Shown: positions 55,122-63,860 of the stretch, piece after piece | How positions within the stretch are numbered: position 1 is the stretch's first letter | Layout of the letters: each line of letters opens with the position of its first letter | DNA from: Planctomycetota bacterium | GTDB taxonomy: Bacteria; Planctomycetota; Planctomycetia; Planctomycetales; Planctomycetaceae | Direction: 5' to 3' | NCBI GenBank assembly: GCA_030836185.1 | Contig: JAURQH010000093.1 | Coordinates: forward strand, 38,968 to 102,967 | Length of the DNA stretch: 64,000 bases | Program-made: the position numbers and the translations under genes | Notes under the pieces: generated by a model | Seen by the model: the letters and a program-made list of their open reading frames with translations, nothing else | The model's database searches: none | Told to the model about the DNA's origin: nothing

Positions 55122-55805
55122 TCAAAATTCGAGCAGTTTCAGAAAACGATCCAGATCCGAAAAGTCCTCGAAAAGGTAATCGGGTTCCGTCGGTTTCAGC
55201 TCCTCGATTGAATAGATGCCTGTCGCTACGGCAACAACATTGGAACCGATGGCCCGCGCGCACTCAACGTCGGCGGGTGTGTCACCAATGACCCAAACAT
55301 CGGAAGAATCAAAATCTGATCCCAATCTTTGATGGACATGGCCCAGCGCTTCTTTGGCAACATCATTGCGACTGGTGTACTTGTCACCAAATCCACCAAA
55401 ATCAAAATGATGGTGCATGCCGTAATGTTCGAGCTTGAGGTAGGCGGCTTCTCGATAATTTCCGGTGAGCAGTCCCAACACAATGTCATCCCGCTGAGAA
55501 AGAATCTCCAGAGTTTCCGGCATTCCGGGATAGACCCGACCTTGGGGCTCACAGTCTTTGAGGTGGGTCGGTAGCAATTTGAGATAGCAATCGAGGAACT
55601 GCCGAAATGAGAGTTCACTGAACGGCAAATCGTAAGCATTGAAGACATCAATCGCGATGGCTCGATCAGTTCGTCCGGCCGCAGGGATGTCGTAAAGTGG
55701 TCCCGACGCACCAAATTCTTCACGAATCGCGGCGAGCATTGCCGATCCCCCCGCTCCTCCTGAATGGAGTAGCGTACCGTCGATATCAAACAGACAAACT
55801 TTCAT
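55122..55805 (-). CDS. HAD-family phosphatase (phosphoglycolate-phosphatase-like)
   Basis: The 227-residue protein has the HAD motifs: CLFDIDGTLLHSGG (nucleophile Asp7 and general acid Asp9), LGLLTGNYREAA (Thr of motif II), a lysine-bearing DVAKEALGHV region and VWVIGDTPADVECARA (motif IV aspartates). A helical cap of the C1 type lies between motifs I and II. It would dephosphorylate a small metabolite, perhaps phosphoglycolate. It faces the PVC-cytochrome gene with a 20-bp gap between stops. Confidence 0.9.
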   Translation of the reverse strand: MKVCLFDIDGTLLHSGGAGGSAMLAAIREEFGASGPLYDIPAAGRTDRAIAIDVFNAYDLPFSELSFRQFLDCYLKLLPTHLKDCEPQGRVYPGMPETLEILSQRDDIVLGLLTGNYREAAYLKLEHYGMHHHFDFGGFGDKYTSRNDVAKEALGHVHQRLGSDFDSSDVWVIGDTPADVECARAIGSNVVAVATGIYSIEELKPTEPDYLFEDFSDLDRFLKLLEF

Positions 55806-55884
55806 AGGCCGGTATCGTGAATGAGTAGAAAATCTCGCATTCGATCATAGCGTGATTATCGATTATTCGCACTCCAACAACAGA

Positions 55885-56610
55885 TTACTTCGCCTCAGGA
55901 AGATCGAACACCAGCGTACCGGTATGACGTATGGCTTTGTAATCCTGTCCGTCGTCATCGGTGCCGGCTGTTTGAAACTCGACAGAACTACGGACAAAAT
56001 AACGTCCTGAGACGGAGAGTTTAAATCGGACTTGCCCTTTCGAATCGGTTTTCACAGTTTCCCTGAACTTTTGAGGACCGAAAAGAACAACTTCGCTTTC
56101 AGTCGCTGGTTTTCCTTGCCAACGAACGGTGAGAGTCATTTCCCCCTCGTTCCATTCGGGGCTGACATCAAGATTGAGATGGGGGGCTTGTGAAAGGGTA
56201 TTGATTTCTTCTGTGGAATTGACATCAAGAAAACGTCCATAATAGTGAAGTAGAACCGGTTTCTTTTTGTAGAAGTAGACTCCAAATTTTCCATACATAT
56301 CAACGCTACGCGGAGTTGGTTGATCAATCTTTGTTTCGAGCCAGCGGTGCTTCTCTGTTTTCGCTTCGGTGAGCGTCAATTTTCGAGCTTTGGAAAGCAT
56401 CGGACTTTGCAGCCACATCTGCGAACCGGTCGTAAAATGATCGAGGTAATGCCCATCTCCGGGAACTGCCGAGTGTTCGAAGTACATTTTCGCGGTGTCG
56501 TTGCCTGTTTCGGAAGGTTCGACAATCACCCACAAGTAATGGGCGGAGGCTGTTGTGGAGAGTAAGACTGCACAGATCATTCCCGCTAGCAGACTGTTTT
56601 TTATTCGCAT
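55885..56610 (-). CDS. Exported DUF4198-domain protein
   Basis: The 241-residue protein has a signal peptide (LLAGMICAVLLSTTASAHY) and the DUF4198 opening HYLWVIVEPSETGND and MYFEHSAVPGDGHYLDHF. The family is annotated as a periplasmic component related to nickel uptake and has a beta-sandwich fold; HYLWV supplies a His near the mature N-terminus that could bind metal. It lies 27 bp downstream of the DUF1501 gene, so the two are probably co-transcribed, a frequent pairing in planctomycetes. Function is unproven. Confidence 0.87.
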   Translation of the reverse strand: MRIKNSLLAGMICAVLLSTTASAHYLWVIVEPSETGNDTAKMYFEHSAVPGDGHYLDHFTTGSQMWLQSPMLSKARKLTLTEAKTEKHRWLETKIDQPTPRSVDMYGKFGVYFYKKKPVLLHYYGRFLDVNSTEEINTLSQAPHLNLDVSPEWNEGEMTLTVRWQGKPATESEVVLFGPQKFRETVKTDSKGQVRFKLSVSGRYFVRSSVEFQTAGTDDDGQDYKAIRHTGTLVFDLPEAK

Positions 56611-56637
56611 GGGATAAAACTTTCTATTAGTGAGAGA

Positions 56638-58017
56638 TCACAGAATCTCACGGATTGGTTCGTTATTCGGCAGAATTGGAATTGGGCGTCCCGAGTGATC
56701 GAGGAATGTTTGGGTCGGGTCGATGCCCATCACATGATAAACCGTCGCGAGTATATTCTCAGGTGTGAGTGCTCGTTCGATGGGATGTTCGGCTTTATCA
56801 TTCGTCTTGCCAACAATGGCACCTCCTTGCAAACCGCCTCCCGCCATCATGACCGAAATCGCGTTTCCCCAGTGATCGCGTCCGGGAATGGGAATCCCCG
56901 GTTGTCCCTGATTCAATCGTGGCGTCCGACCAAATTCTCCCATCACGACAACCAGTACATCATCCAGCATGCCGCGCAGTGAAAGATCATCGAGCAGAGC
57001 AGGCACAGCTCGGTCGACCACTGGCAGCTTGTAGCCATGACCATCCTTGATACGCGAGTGATCGTCCCAATGAGGCATATCGACCGTCACGAACGTGACG
57101 CCCGATTCAACCAAACGTCGGGCAAGGAGCGTATAATGCCCCCAAGGTCCGCGTCCATATCGATCACGAAGTTTGGGGTCTTCTTTTTCGATGTCAAAAG
57201 CTTCCCGTGCTTCACCGCCGAGAATCATATCGACCGCCTGTTGTTGGTAGCGATCAAATGAATCCATCATGCCTGTCTGATCAACTTCACGTTTCAATCC
57301 ATCAATTTTGGTTAATAAATCAAATCGACTCAAAGATCTTTCGACCTGATCTGCGGCGACGTTCGCCAGAATCTGCGGCGGTTTGATGGGCGCGGTGTAT
57401 TTCGCGGAGAGATACTTTTGTTGATCATTCACCTGAAATGGATTGAATGATTGCCCCAGATAAGCGGACCCCTGATAACCGGGATAGATGTAGACGCTTT
57501 GTGCGGCAGGTAACCCGACGTACGCGGGGAGTCCTGTTTTGTTTTCTCCACGGATTCTGGAAACGTAAGATCCGACAGAAGGAAATTTTTGAACTTTATC
57601 GGCTGAAGTTGACCCGTGCCGACCAGTCAGCATCCAGTGAGCACCCGCGAAGTGGTCTCCTGTGCCGTGATGAAGCGAACGGATGAAGACCATCTTATCA
57701 GCATGTTGCGCGTGCATCGGTAAAATTTCGGAGCACTGCATGCCGGGGACGTTTGTGGAGATCGCTCCCCACGGCCCACGATATTCCATCGGAGCGTGCG
57801 GCTTGGGATCATAGGTTTCGAGTTGACTCGGTCCACCGTCCAGCCAGATCAAGATGACTGATTTATTGGTTTTTCGCGCTGCCCCTTCTGCCTGCATCCG
57901 AAACAGGTCAGCCTGCGTCAGACCGGTCAGACCGAGAAACCCGGCTTTCAAAGCGGATCGTCGTGAGACTCCCTGGCAATTGCCACGTTTTTGGCCGTTT
58001 TGTAACTCGAGCATCAT
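56638..58017 (-). CDS. DUF1501 protein, Tat-exported
   Basis: The 459-residue protein has a twin-arginine signal (SRRSALKAGFLGLTGLTQA). DUF1501 motifs follow: LDGGPSQLETYDPKP, IRSLHHGTGDHFAGAHWMLT, DRYGRGPWGHYTLLARRLVE and VMGEFGRTPRLNQGQPG. It is the second DUF1501 gene in the window and clearly diverged from that at 6002-7375. It is followed by the DUF4198 gene (27 bp), which suggests a joint role in the periplasm. No cytochrome DUF1553 partner is adjacent. Confidence 0.93.
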   Translation of the reverse strand: MMLELQNGQKRGNCQGVSRRSALKAGFLGLTGLTQADLFRMQAEGAARKTNKSVILIWLDGGPSQLETYDPKPHAPMEYRGPWGAISTNVPGMQCSEILPMHAQHADKMVFIRSLHHGTGDHFAGAHWMLTGRHGSTSADKVQKFPSVGSYVSRIRGENKTGLPAYVGLPAAQSVYIYPGYQGSAYLGQSFNPFQVNDQQKYLSAKYTAPIKPPQILANVAADQVERSLSRFDLLTKIDGLKREVDQTGMMDSFDRYQQQAVDMILGGEAREAFDIEKEDPKLRDRYGRGPWGHYTLLARRLVESGVTFVTVDMPHWDDHSRIKDGHGYKLPVVDRAVPALLDDLSLRGMLDDVLVVVMGEFGRTPRLNQGQPGIPIPGRDHWGNAISVMMAGGGLQGGAIVGKTNDKAEHPIERALTPENILATVYHVMGIDPTQTFLDHSGRPIPILPNNEPIREIL

Positions 58018-58206
58018 GCGTCCTCTCGGATCGATGGAAACCCTGTCCGCACTAATAAATCTATAATTGTTGATATGATAAATTGTAATCGGAAGATACT
58101 GGGAAACAAACAGGTGTTTTTTATGAACAAGATAATTCTGCTACTGAAATCACTAGCTCGACAAAGTTTAATGAAGTGAGTTCGAGCTTGATCGGGAAGG
58201 AATTTT

Positions 58207-59394
58207 GTGTCTGAAATCGCTGGTAAACCACATATCGCCGTCATTGGAGCCGGTGCATTTGGCGGGTGGACCGCCTGGCATCTGCAGCAGAAAGGCGCAA
58301 ATGTCACATTAATAGATGCTTGGGGCCCCGGACATTCACGTGCCAGTTCAGGGGGTGAAACTCGCTTGATCCGCGGTATCTACGGTCAGGACCGTATCTA
58401 TGTCGAGTGGGCGATTCGTGCGTTGGAACTTTGGAAAGAACTTGGAAAGTGTTGGCAAGAATCTCTCTACCATCAGACCGGTCTTCTCTGGATGTTCGTC
58501 GAAGACGACGATTATGCGAAGTTATCGATCCCCGTGATTGAGGAGTTCGGACTGACTGTCGACCAATGGGAGCTGGCCGACGCACAAAAACAATATCCAC
58601 AAATCAACTTTGAGGATGTACGATCTGTTTATTTCGAACCGTCAGCCGGATATCTGAAAGCGCGCCAAGCCTGCCGAGTTGTCTGTAAACAGTTTCAAAA
58701 AGCGGGGGGAGTCTATCAACAACTCGGCGTTGAGCCTGTGTTCAACGACCGAAGTGAGATCAATCATCTTCGCTTGTCTGATGGAAGCACGCTGACTGCC
58801 GATCAATATGTCTTCGCGTGTGGTCCTTGGTTGCCAAACTTGTTTCCCGACATTATTGGAACGAGCATTTATGTCAGTCGACAAGAAGTTTATTACTTCG
58901 GAACACCTGCGGGTGTTGATATCTTTGACGCAGGACAGTTCCCCGCGTGGTTGAATTATGATGAGCCGTTGTATTATGGAGTCCCGTCAGTTGATCGTCG
59001 CGGCTTCAAAATTTGTGATGACTCGCGCGGTGCATCACTCGACCCAACCCACGATTCAAGAATCCCTTCAGAAACTCGAATCGAGCAAGCTCGCCAATTT
59101 CTGGGACATCGTTTTCCTTTGCTCAAAGACGCACCGTTGATCGAATCGCGAGTTTGTCAGTACAGCAATAGTCCCGATGGTCATTTGGTGATTGATCGCC
59201 ATCCGAAGTCTGAGAATACGTGGATCATTGGTGGCGGTTCGGGTCATAGTTTCAAATTGGGACCGGCATTGGGAGAACATGTCTCTCAATGCGTGATGGA
59301 AGATGCCGAGCCTCATTCGATGTTTTCGATTGACAGATTGAACGCGATTTCTCAACGTGGATCACAACATTCTCTCGATGAATCTCAAGACTGA
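58207..59394 (+). CDS. FAD-dependent amine oxidase, sarcosine-oxidase-like
   Basis: The 395-residue protein starts with GTG at 58207, with AAGGA just upstream. A Rossmann fold G14-A-G16-A-F-G19 binds FAD, followed by HSRASSGGETRLIRGIYG, typical of monomeric sarcosine oxidase and N-methyltryptophan oxidase. Cys317 in RVCQYSNSPDGHLVIDRHP matches the covalent flavin attachment site of MSOX. GGGSGHSFKLGPALGE completes the FAD site. It would oxidise an N-methylated amino acid, giving formaldehyde and hydrogen peroxide, which would fit the C1 gene fhcA upstream in the window. Exact substrate is unknown. Confidence 0.92.
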   Translation: MSEIAGKPHIAVIGAGAFGGWTAWHLQQKGANVTLIDAWGPGHSRASSGGETRLIRGIYGQDRIYVEWAIRALELWKELGKCWQESLYHQTGLLWMFVEDDDYAKLSIPVIEEFGLTVDQWELADAQKQYPQINFEDVRSVYFEPSAGYLKARQACRVVCKQFQKAGGVYQQLGVEPVFNDRSEINHLRLSDGSTLTADQYVFACGPWLPNLFPDIIGTSIYVSRQEVYYFGTPAGVDIFDAGQFPAWLNYDEPLYYGVPSVDRRGFKICDDSRGASLDPTHDSRIPSETRIEQARQFLGHRFPLLKDAPLIESRVCQYSNSPDGHLVIDRHPKSENTWIIGGGSGHSFKLGPALGEHVSQCVMEDAEPHSMFSIDRLNAISQRGSQHSLDESQD

Positions 59395-59487
59395 GGGAAT
59401 TGAGAAATCCCGTGTTTTTGCTGCTCCGCACGGGTACGCTGGAGATTCTGAAATTTAAACTTCATCGCATTCATAAAGGGAATTCAC

Positions 59488-60195
59488 ATGTTTCGTCTGC
59501 TATTGGCCCTACTATTCTGCGCATCGACAATCACGACTAGCCAAGCGGAAGAAGGGAAGCACCTGTTTATTCTCTCCGGTCAATCCAACATGGCGGGACT
59601 GAACCCCGAAGAATCATTCATTCCCACAGTTGAAAATAAGTTTGGCAAAGAGAATGTGATTGTCGTCAAAGATGCAAAAGGTGGGCAACCGATTCTGCGC
59701 TGGTATAAAGATTGGAAACCGGCTGAGGGAGACCAACCCAAAGTCACCGGCGACTTGTACGATCAACTCATGAAAAAAGTGGTTCCCGCCATTGAAGGCC
59801 AGAAACTCGCCAGCGTCACGTTTTTGTGGATGCAGGGAGAGAACGATGCCCGCAAACTTCAAGGTCAAGTTTACGAAGCCAGCCTCTTGGGGCTGTACAA
59901 GCAATTGAGGGCCGACCTCAAACGGGACGATCTCAATTTTGTCATTGGCCGACTCAGCGATCATGATCTCGAAAACAAAAGGTTCCCTCATTGGACGATG
60001 ATTCGAGAAGCACAAGTCAAAGTGGCTGAGGAAATGTCTCGTGGAGCATGGGTCGATACCGACGATTTGAACGATGGCAAGAATCGAAAAGGGAAGGCGA
60101 TCAAGAACGATTTACATTATTCCGGGGAAGGATATGTCATCTTTGGCACTCGTCTGGCAGAAGCCGCGATTGACTTGATCGACAAAGAGCATTGA
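59488..60195 (+). CDS. Exported SASA-family carbohydrate acetylesterase
   Basis: The 235-residue protein has a signal peptide (LLLALLFCASTITTSQAEE). The sialate O-acetylesterase (CE6-like) motifs are FILSGQSNMAGLNP with nucleophile Ser33, TFLWMQGENDARKL, and NDLHYSGEGYVIFGTRLAE with the Asp-His pair. It would remove acetyl groups from polysaccharides or sialic acids outside the cytoplasm. AGGG lies 8 bp before the ATG. The gene stands between the amine oxidase and the Tim44-like protein in the same direction, with 80-95 bp gaps. Confidence 0.92.
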   Translation: MFRLLLALLFCASTITTSQAEEGKHLFILSGQSNMAGLNPEESFIPTVENKFGKENVIVVKDAKGGQPILRWYKDWKPAEGDQPKVTGDLYDQLMKKVVPAIEGQKLASVTFLWMQGENDARKLQGQVYEASLLGLYKQLRADLKRDDLNFVIGRLSDHDLENKRFPHWTMIREAQVKVAEEMSRGAWVDTDDLNDGKNRKGKAIKNDLHYSGEGYVIFGTRLAEAAIDLIDKEH

Positions 60196-60276
60196 TTTTA
60201 TCGAGATCCGAATTGCTCTTTTCCACGTAATACATTCTACCGATTTTTTCGCAGCCAGCCCCTCTCAGGAAACGAT

Positions 60277-62220
60277 ATGTCTGCACGACGTTATCTTTCA
60301 CGATACTCCAAAGTCTGCCTTTGGCTACTGGCGTTTTCCATCGTCATGTTGCCGATGGTGGCGTGGGCTCGTGCGGGCGGCGGTGGAGGATTTGGTGGCG
60401 GCGGAGGAAGTGGAGGCGGTGGTGGTGGAGGAGGAGACGGTGCTGGCTTTCTGATTTATCTGCTCATCAGATTGTGCATTCATTATCCCGTCATCGGCAT
60501 TCCATTAACGATCTTGATTCTGGTCGGTCTGTTCTGGGGAGGAAACCAGACGAAGGAAGGATATCAGTCTCAGGTAATTCACCGAGAAGCTCGCAAGCAA
60601 CGTGAACATATCAAAAAAATGGCCCTGTTCGACTTACAGAACAAAGATCATGAGTTTGAAGAACAAGCCTTCCTGGATCGTATTTCACAAGCGTTCGTGA
60701 AGATCCAAGATGCTTGGAGTCATCAGGAGATGTCTCCCGTCCGCCCTTTTATCAGTGACGGCATCAACGAACGCTTCTCATTACAAATCGAAATGCAGAA
60801 AGCCGAAGGCTTTCGAAATGTCATGGAAGACTTGCAGGTCGTGGAGGCGGAAACGGTCGCCATCTATTCCGACAACCTCTTCGACACCATTCATGTTTCG
60901 ATACGTGCCAAAGCGGTCGACTATGACCTCAGCTTGAAAACAGATCGTAAAGTGCGCGGTCATGGATCCTCCGAAGAGTTTACCGAAGTCTGGTCGTTTC
61001 ATCGTCGCAGCGGAGCGCAGACACTTTCTCGCGGGGGAAGTATGGAAGGGAACTGTCCCAGTTGTGCCGCACCATTGAAAATTCAGGACCGTGCCGAATG
61101 TCAGTCTTGCGGTTCCGTCGTGAACTCGGGAGAACATGATTGGGTCTTGGCCGAGATCACTCAGGTCAGTGAGTGGAGTCTACCTGATCCGAGTCACAAA
61201 GTTGCAGGATTGGAATCACTCCAACAATCCGACCCGGCCTTCAGTGTCCAGCATGTCGAAGACCGAACCTCGGTGATGTTTTATCGTCTTAACGCGGCTC
61301 ACTTCTTCCAGAACACCGGATATGCGGAACCGATTCTCTCCAGTGACATCAACGGAATTCCGCAAATGGCCGCTCTCGACGCGAACCAATTCTGGAAAGA
61401 TCCGGCAGTCGGGAAAGTCGAAACGCTCAGCGTACAATCATCGTCTGATCAACGTGATGACGAAGTTCGAGTGCTAGTTCGTTGGTCGGGGAAATTATGT
61501 GAAGGAGAACCTTCAGGACGTTACCGCACCATCAAGCCGCAAGCCATTTACTCGCATGTTTACGTGTTGTCCCGTAGAAAGGGAGTTGTCAGTAGCCCCG
61601 AGAGGACGTTCGCGTCGTCGTCTTGTTCAAATTGCGGTGCGCCGATTGCCGTCACGAAGGAAGACAACTGTTCGTTCTGCGACACGGCATTGACTGACGG
61701 CAAACATGATTGGGTGCTGACGAACATCGAACGCTTCAGTCATCAGATGGCGTATCGCCAGGTCGATCATGTGCCCGAGATTGAATTGACAACACCCCAA
61801 TCCGAAACTTCGCTCGACCCATCACTCATGCTGGCGGTTCTGGCTCGCGTCGCGACCAGTGATGGTCATGTTGATGAGAAAGAACGAGCCGCACTCAAAA
61901 AGCTGGCTGCTCATAGTCGTCTCACCGATGGTGACCTCGACCGTGTGATTGAAACAGCTCAACAAACCGATATCGATTTACCCGTTCCTGAAAATCCCCA
62001 AGAGGCTCGTGAGTGCTTGCGACAAATCATTCATGTCTGTTTAACGGACGGTCGGTTCAGCCGCCAGGAAAAACAGTTAGTAGTCGACTTTGCGAATCAA
62101 ATGGACTACACGGTCGCCGACGTGAAGCTGATGATCGCTACCGAAAAACGAGCGTTGTATCAGGAAGCACGCCGACTGCGACGAGCGCGAAAAACGGATG
62201 GACGAAACATTGCCGGGTAA
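60277..62220 (+). CDS. Membrane protein with Tim44-like domains, two zinc ribbons and a TerB-like domain
   Basis: The 647-residue protein starts at ATG 60277 with AGGA 6 bp upstream. A hydrophobic segment at 12-31 leads to a Gly-rich linker of about 20 residues (33-54), then a membrane segment at 57-87. A Tim44-like domain follows (FEEQAFLDRISQAFVKIQDA). A zinc ribbon lies at about 258-280 (CPSCAAP, CQSCGS), followed by a second Tim44-like module, and a second ribbon at about 449-470 (CSNCGAP, CSFCDT). Both ribbons end in EHDWVLAEI or KHDWVLTNI, an internal duplication. The C-terminus, about 510-640, resembles TerB (LARVATSDGHVDEKERAAL). Function is unknown; a sensor or protein-handling role at the membrane is possible. 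Confidence 0.83.
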   Translation: MSARRYLSRYSKVCLWLLAFSIVMLPMVAWARAGGGGGFGGGGGSGGGGGGGGDGAGFLIYLLIRLCIHYPVIGIPLTILILVGLFWGGNQTKEGYQSQVIHREARKQREHIKKMALFDLQNKDHEFEEQAFLDRISQAFVKIQDAWSHQEMSPVRPFISDGINERFSLQIEMQKAEGFRNVMEDLQVVEAETVAIYSDNLFDTIHVSIRAKAVDYDLSLKTDRKVRGHGSSEEFTEVWSFHRRSGAQTLSRGGSMEGNCPSCAAPLKIQDRAECQSCGSVVNSGEHDWVLAEITQVSEWSLPDPSHKVAGLESLQQSDPAFSVQHVEDRTSVMFYRLNAAHFFQNTGYAEPILSSDINGIPQMAALDANQFWKDPAVGKVETLSVQSSSDQRDDEVRVLVRWSGKLCEGEPSGRYRTIKPQAIYSHVYVLSRRKGVVSSPERTFASSSCSNCGAPIAVTKEDNCSFCDTALTDGKHDWVLTNIERFSHQMAYRQVDHVPEIELTTPQSETSLDPSLMLAVLARVATSDGHVDEKERAALKKLAAHSRLTDGDLDRVIETAQQTDIDLPVPENPQEARECLRQIIHVCLTDGRFSRQEKQLVVDFANQMDYTVADVKLMIATEKRALYQEARRLRRARKTDGRNIAG

Positions 62221-62545
62221 GGTGATAATAATCATCCCGGAGATACGAGCACTTAGTGTGCGATTGGAATCCAAGGTTTGTTCTCCGATTCTGTTTCCGA
62301 ACACTCAACCGCCATTTCAAGATGTCAAGATTTAGAGATTCGGGGACACACCTTGACCGAATCTTGATTCCGAATCTTCCATACTCTTGAGCAAGTTGTT
62401 GGCACCGTGCATCTTGTGTCGATCTTCATTTTGTGAAGACGTGTGGTTTTTTTGGGTGCGCATTTTCCACGTCACGCGAGATCTCTCTCTTTCTCACGTT
62501 GCAGCGGTCGTCATTGTTGAACACGCTGCTGGCTGAATCACAGGT

Positions 62546-62620
62546 GTGGTTGGGGACGAACGTAGTGAGCCCCCAAATCCCTGGTTCTGTGGGTGACCTG
62601 TCGGTCATCCACAGCCACCC
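62546..62620. repeat. Dispersed repeat, copy of 39432-39489
   Basis: GTTGGGGACGAACGTAGTGA and GCCCCCAAA, then GTCATCCACAGCCACCC. The copy at 39432 has the same blocks in the same order with a shorter middle. Confidence 0.8.
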
Positions 62621-62640
62621 AAGCAATTCACATCGGGTAG

Positions 62641-62665
62641 CCCCGTTTGCTCGTCAAACGAGGTG
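62641..62665. repeat. Dispersed hairpin repeat (CGTTTG..CAAACG)
   Basis: CGTTTGCTCGTCAAACG folds into a 6-bp hairpin and is followed by AGGTG. A near-identical copy is at 63113-63137. Confidence 0.8.
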
Positions 62666-62730
62666 GCGACACAAGAGACTTAGCCGTAGTGCGCGAGCAC
62701 TGCGGGCTCGTACAAATCACTTGCGACACG

Positions 62731-62775
62731 CAATGACACTTGAACCTGCCCCAACTGCTTGCGCAGTAGGGCTAT
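62731..62775 (+). repeat. Dispersed hairpin repeat, copy of 45061-45106
   Basis: AATGACACTTGAACCTGCCC, then CAACTGCTTGCGCAGTAGGG and CTATG. Confidence 0.8.
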
Positions 62776-62824
62776 GTTTATGTTTTGACGACGTTCAAAT
62801 TGCCAAAGATCGATTTCGACTGTC

Positions 62825-62899
62825 TTGAGCCGCGTGCGCCAGCACGCAGGGGACTCTGAATTATCTTCGCATTCCCCTGCCGGCTTGCCGGCGGCTCAA
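62825..62899. repeat. 75-nt element able to fold as a closed four-way junction
   Basis: TTGAGCCGC (62825-62833) pairs with GCGGCTCAA (62891-62899). Inside are three arms with almost no unpaired junction bases: GTGC/GCAC (62834-62845), GCAGGGGA/TCCCCTGC (62846-62853 with 62873-62880) and CGG/CCG (62881-62890). The arm layout is cloverleaf-like but it is not a tRNA (19-nt loop on an 8-bp arm, no T-loop). Confidence 0.75.
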
Positions 62900-62973
62900 A
62901 ATAATCAACGAACCACGAACGCTAACTCTGGTACGAATGAAATTGCAAGATGACTTTGCGAGATCTTATTTTC

Positions 62974-63010
62974 GACGCAAAGCCGCGATGAGACAAAGAA
63001 ACGCAAAGCG
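62974..63010. repeat. Degenerate CGCAAAG-type intergenic repeat
   Basis: GACGCAAAGCCGCGATGAG followed by ACAAAGAAACGCAAAGCG, the same vocabulary as 43210-43284. Confidence 0.7.
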
Positions 63011-63024
63011 ATCATTCTCTTCTT

Positions 63025-63055
63025 GGGTGGCACTGGTCGGCTTGTCCGCCAGTGT
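63025..63055. repeat. Dispersed hairpin repeat, reverse copy of 45146-45175
   Basis: GGGTGGCACTGGTCGGCTTG followed by TCCGCCAGTG. Confidence 0.82.
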
Positions 63056-63112
63056 GAAAAACACTCACGCAGCGGCGCAGAGGATTACAAAAAAACGGTT
63101 CGAAATAGGTCG

Positions 63113-63137
63113 TCTGGTTTGCTCGTCAAACGGGGTG
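63113..63137. repeat. Dispersed hairpin repeat, copy of 62641-62665
   Basis: GGTTTGCTCGTCAAACGGGG and TG; differs from the other copy at two positions. Confidence 0.8.
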
Positions 63138-63211
63138 CGTCAGCACTAGAGGTCGAAAAAATCACGAATCGAACGAATCACTCGAATGCATGATCGCCGA
63201 GGAAATGTGTT

Positions 63212-63246
63212 TCAACCGCGGAGTTCGCGGAGAACGCAGAGAATTT
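63212..63246. repeat. Degenerate GCGGAGTTCGCGGAGAACGC-type repeat
   Basis: CCGCGGAGTTCGCGGAGAAC followed by GCAGAGAATTT, related to the minus strand of 43210-43284. Confidence 0.72.
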
Positions 63247-63255
63247 GCGGTGTGA

Positions 63256-63282
63256 CTGGGAACGAACGCGGTGAGCTCCCAG
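63256..63282. repeat. Dispersed hairpin, third copy of the GAACG-GTGAGC core
   Basis: CTGGGA and TCCCAG enclose ACGAACGCGGTGAGC, matching the interior of 62546-62620 and 39432-39489. Confidence 0.7.
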
Positions 63283-63385
63283 AGATTGAATGACTTTATT
63301 TTCTTGGACTCTGGCTGCGAGAGGATTATTCTATCTCCATCCATTTTGGAAACTTGACCTCTATTTTGAATCCTGTGAAAACATT

Positions 63386-63826
63386 ATGAACCTCGATGAT
63401 CCCATTGCCATCTTCACTGCGGAATCGAACTCTGAAGCCGTATTCCTGCAACAATTATTGGAGCGGGCGGGTATTAACGCCGTGTGCGTCGAAGACAATA
63501 CGGATGTCGGCCTCTCGATTGGGGGAATGATTCCCGCTCTCCACAAACCACAAGTCTGGATCAGTCGTGCCGATACGGAGTTTGTGTCAAGTTTGCTGGA
63601 AAGGTATGAGGAACTGCGAGAATCAAAGAAGGCGTTGAAGTGGGCCAATGATGTGGAGCAAATTGAAGTCGTGTGCGACGAATGCGATCAGATCTCTTCA
63701 TTTTCTGCATCACTGGCCGGGACCGTCCAGGAATGCATTCGTTGTGCCACGTTTCTGGATGTGGGCGAAGAAGAGGAAGACTCGATGGGTAACGAGTGGG
63801 ATGTCCCCATCGTCGAAGAAGAATAA
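63386..63826 (+). CDS. DUF2007-domain protein with CxxC pairs
   Basis: The 146-residue soluble protein starts at ATG 63386. The N-terminal 75 residues match the DUF2007 pattern (AIFTAESNSEAVFLQQLLER, then VWISRADTEFVSSLLERYEE), a small ferredoxin-like fold proposed to act in signalling. C-D-E-C and C-I-R-C pairs follow in the C-terminal third (VVCDECDQ, QECIRCATF), a zinc ribbon. The C-terminus is very acidic (GEEEEDS). No ribosome-binding site is clear. It stands alone after the repeat-rich gap. Function is unknown. Confidence 0.75.
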   Translation: MNLDDPIAIFTAESNSEAVFLQQLLERAGINAVCVEDNTDVGLSIGGMIPALHKPQVWISRADTEFVSSLLERYEELRESKKALKWANDVEQIEVVCDECDQISSFSASLAGTVQECIRCATFLDVGEEEEDSMGNEWDVPIVEEE

Positions 63827-63860
63827 GCTGAGACTACGGGCGCACGTCCCGCGTAGAAAA

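Larger units (their letters stand above)
62221..63385. other. Long repeat-rich intergenic region
   Basis: This 1.2-kb gap is a patchwork of at least eight short palindromic elements described separately below. Open frames crossing it on either strand read through the repeats, lack ribosome-binding sites and have no family features, so none is called. Confidence 0.75.

Noticed and set aside
62825..62899. tRNA-like cloverleaf of 75 nt
   Set aside because: The arm lengths are wrong, with an 8-bp arm and 19-nt loop, and there is no T-loop or CCA-adjacent acceptor.
62433..63149. Open frames of 131 and 70 codons in the last repeat-rich gap
   Set aside because: They cross several repeat copies and encode no recognisable protein features.
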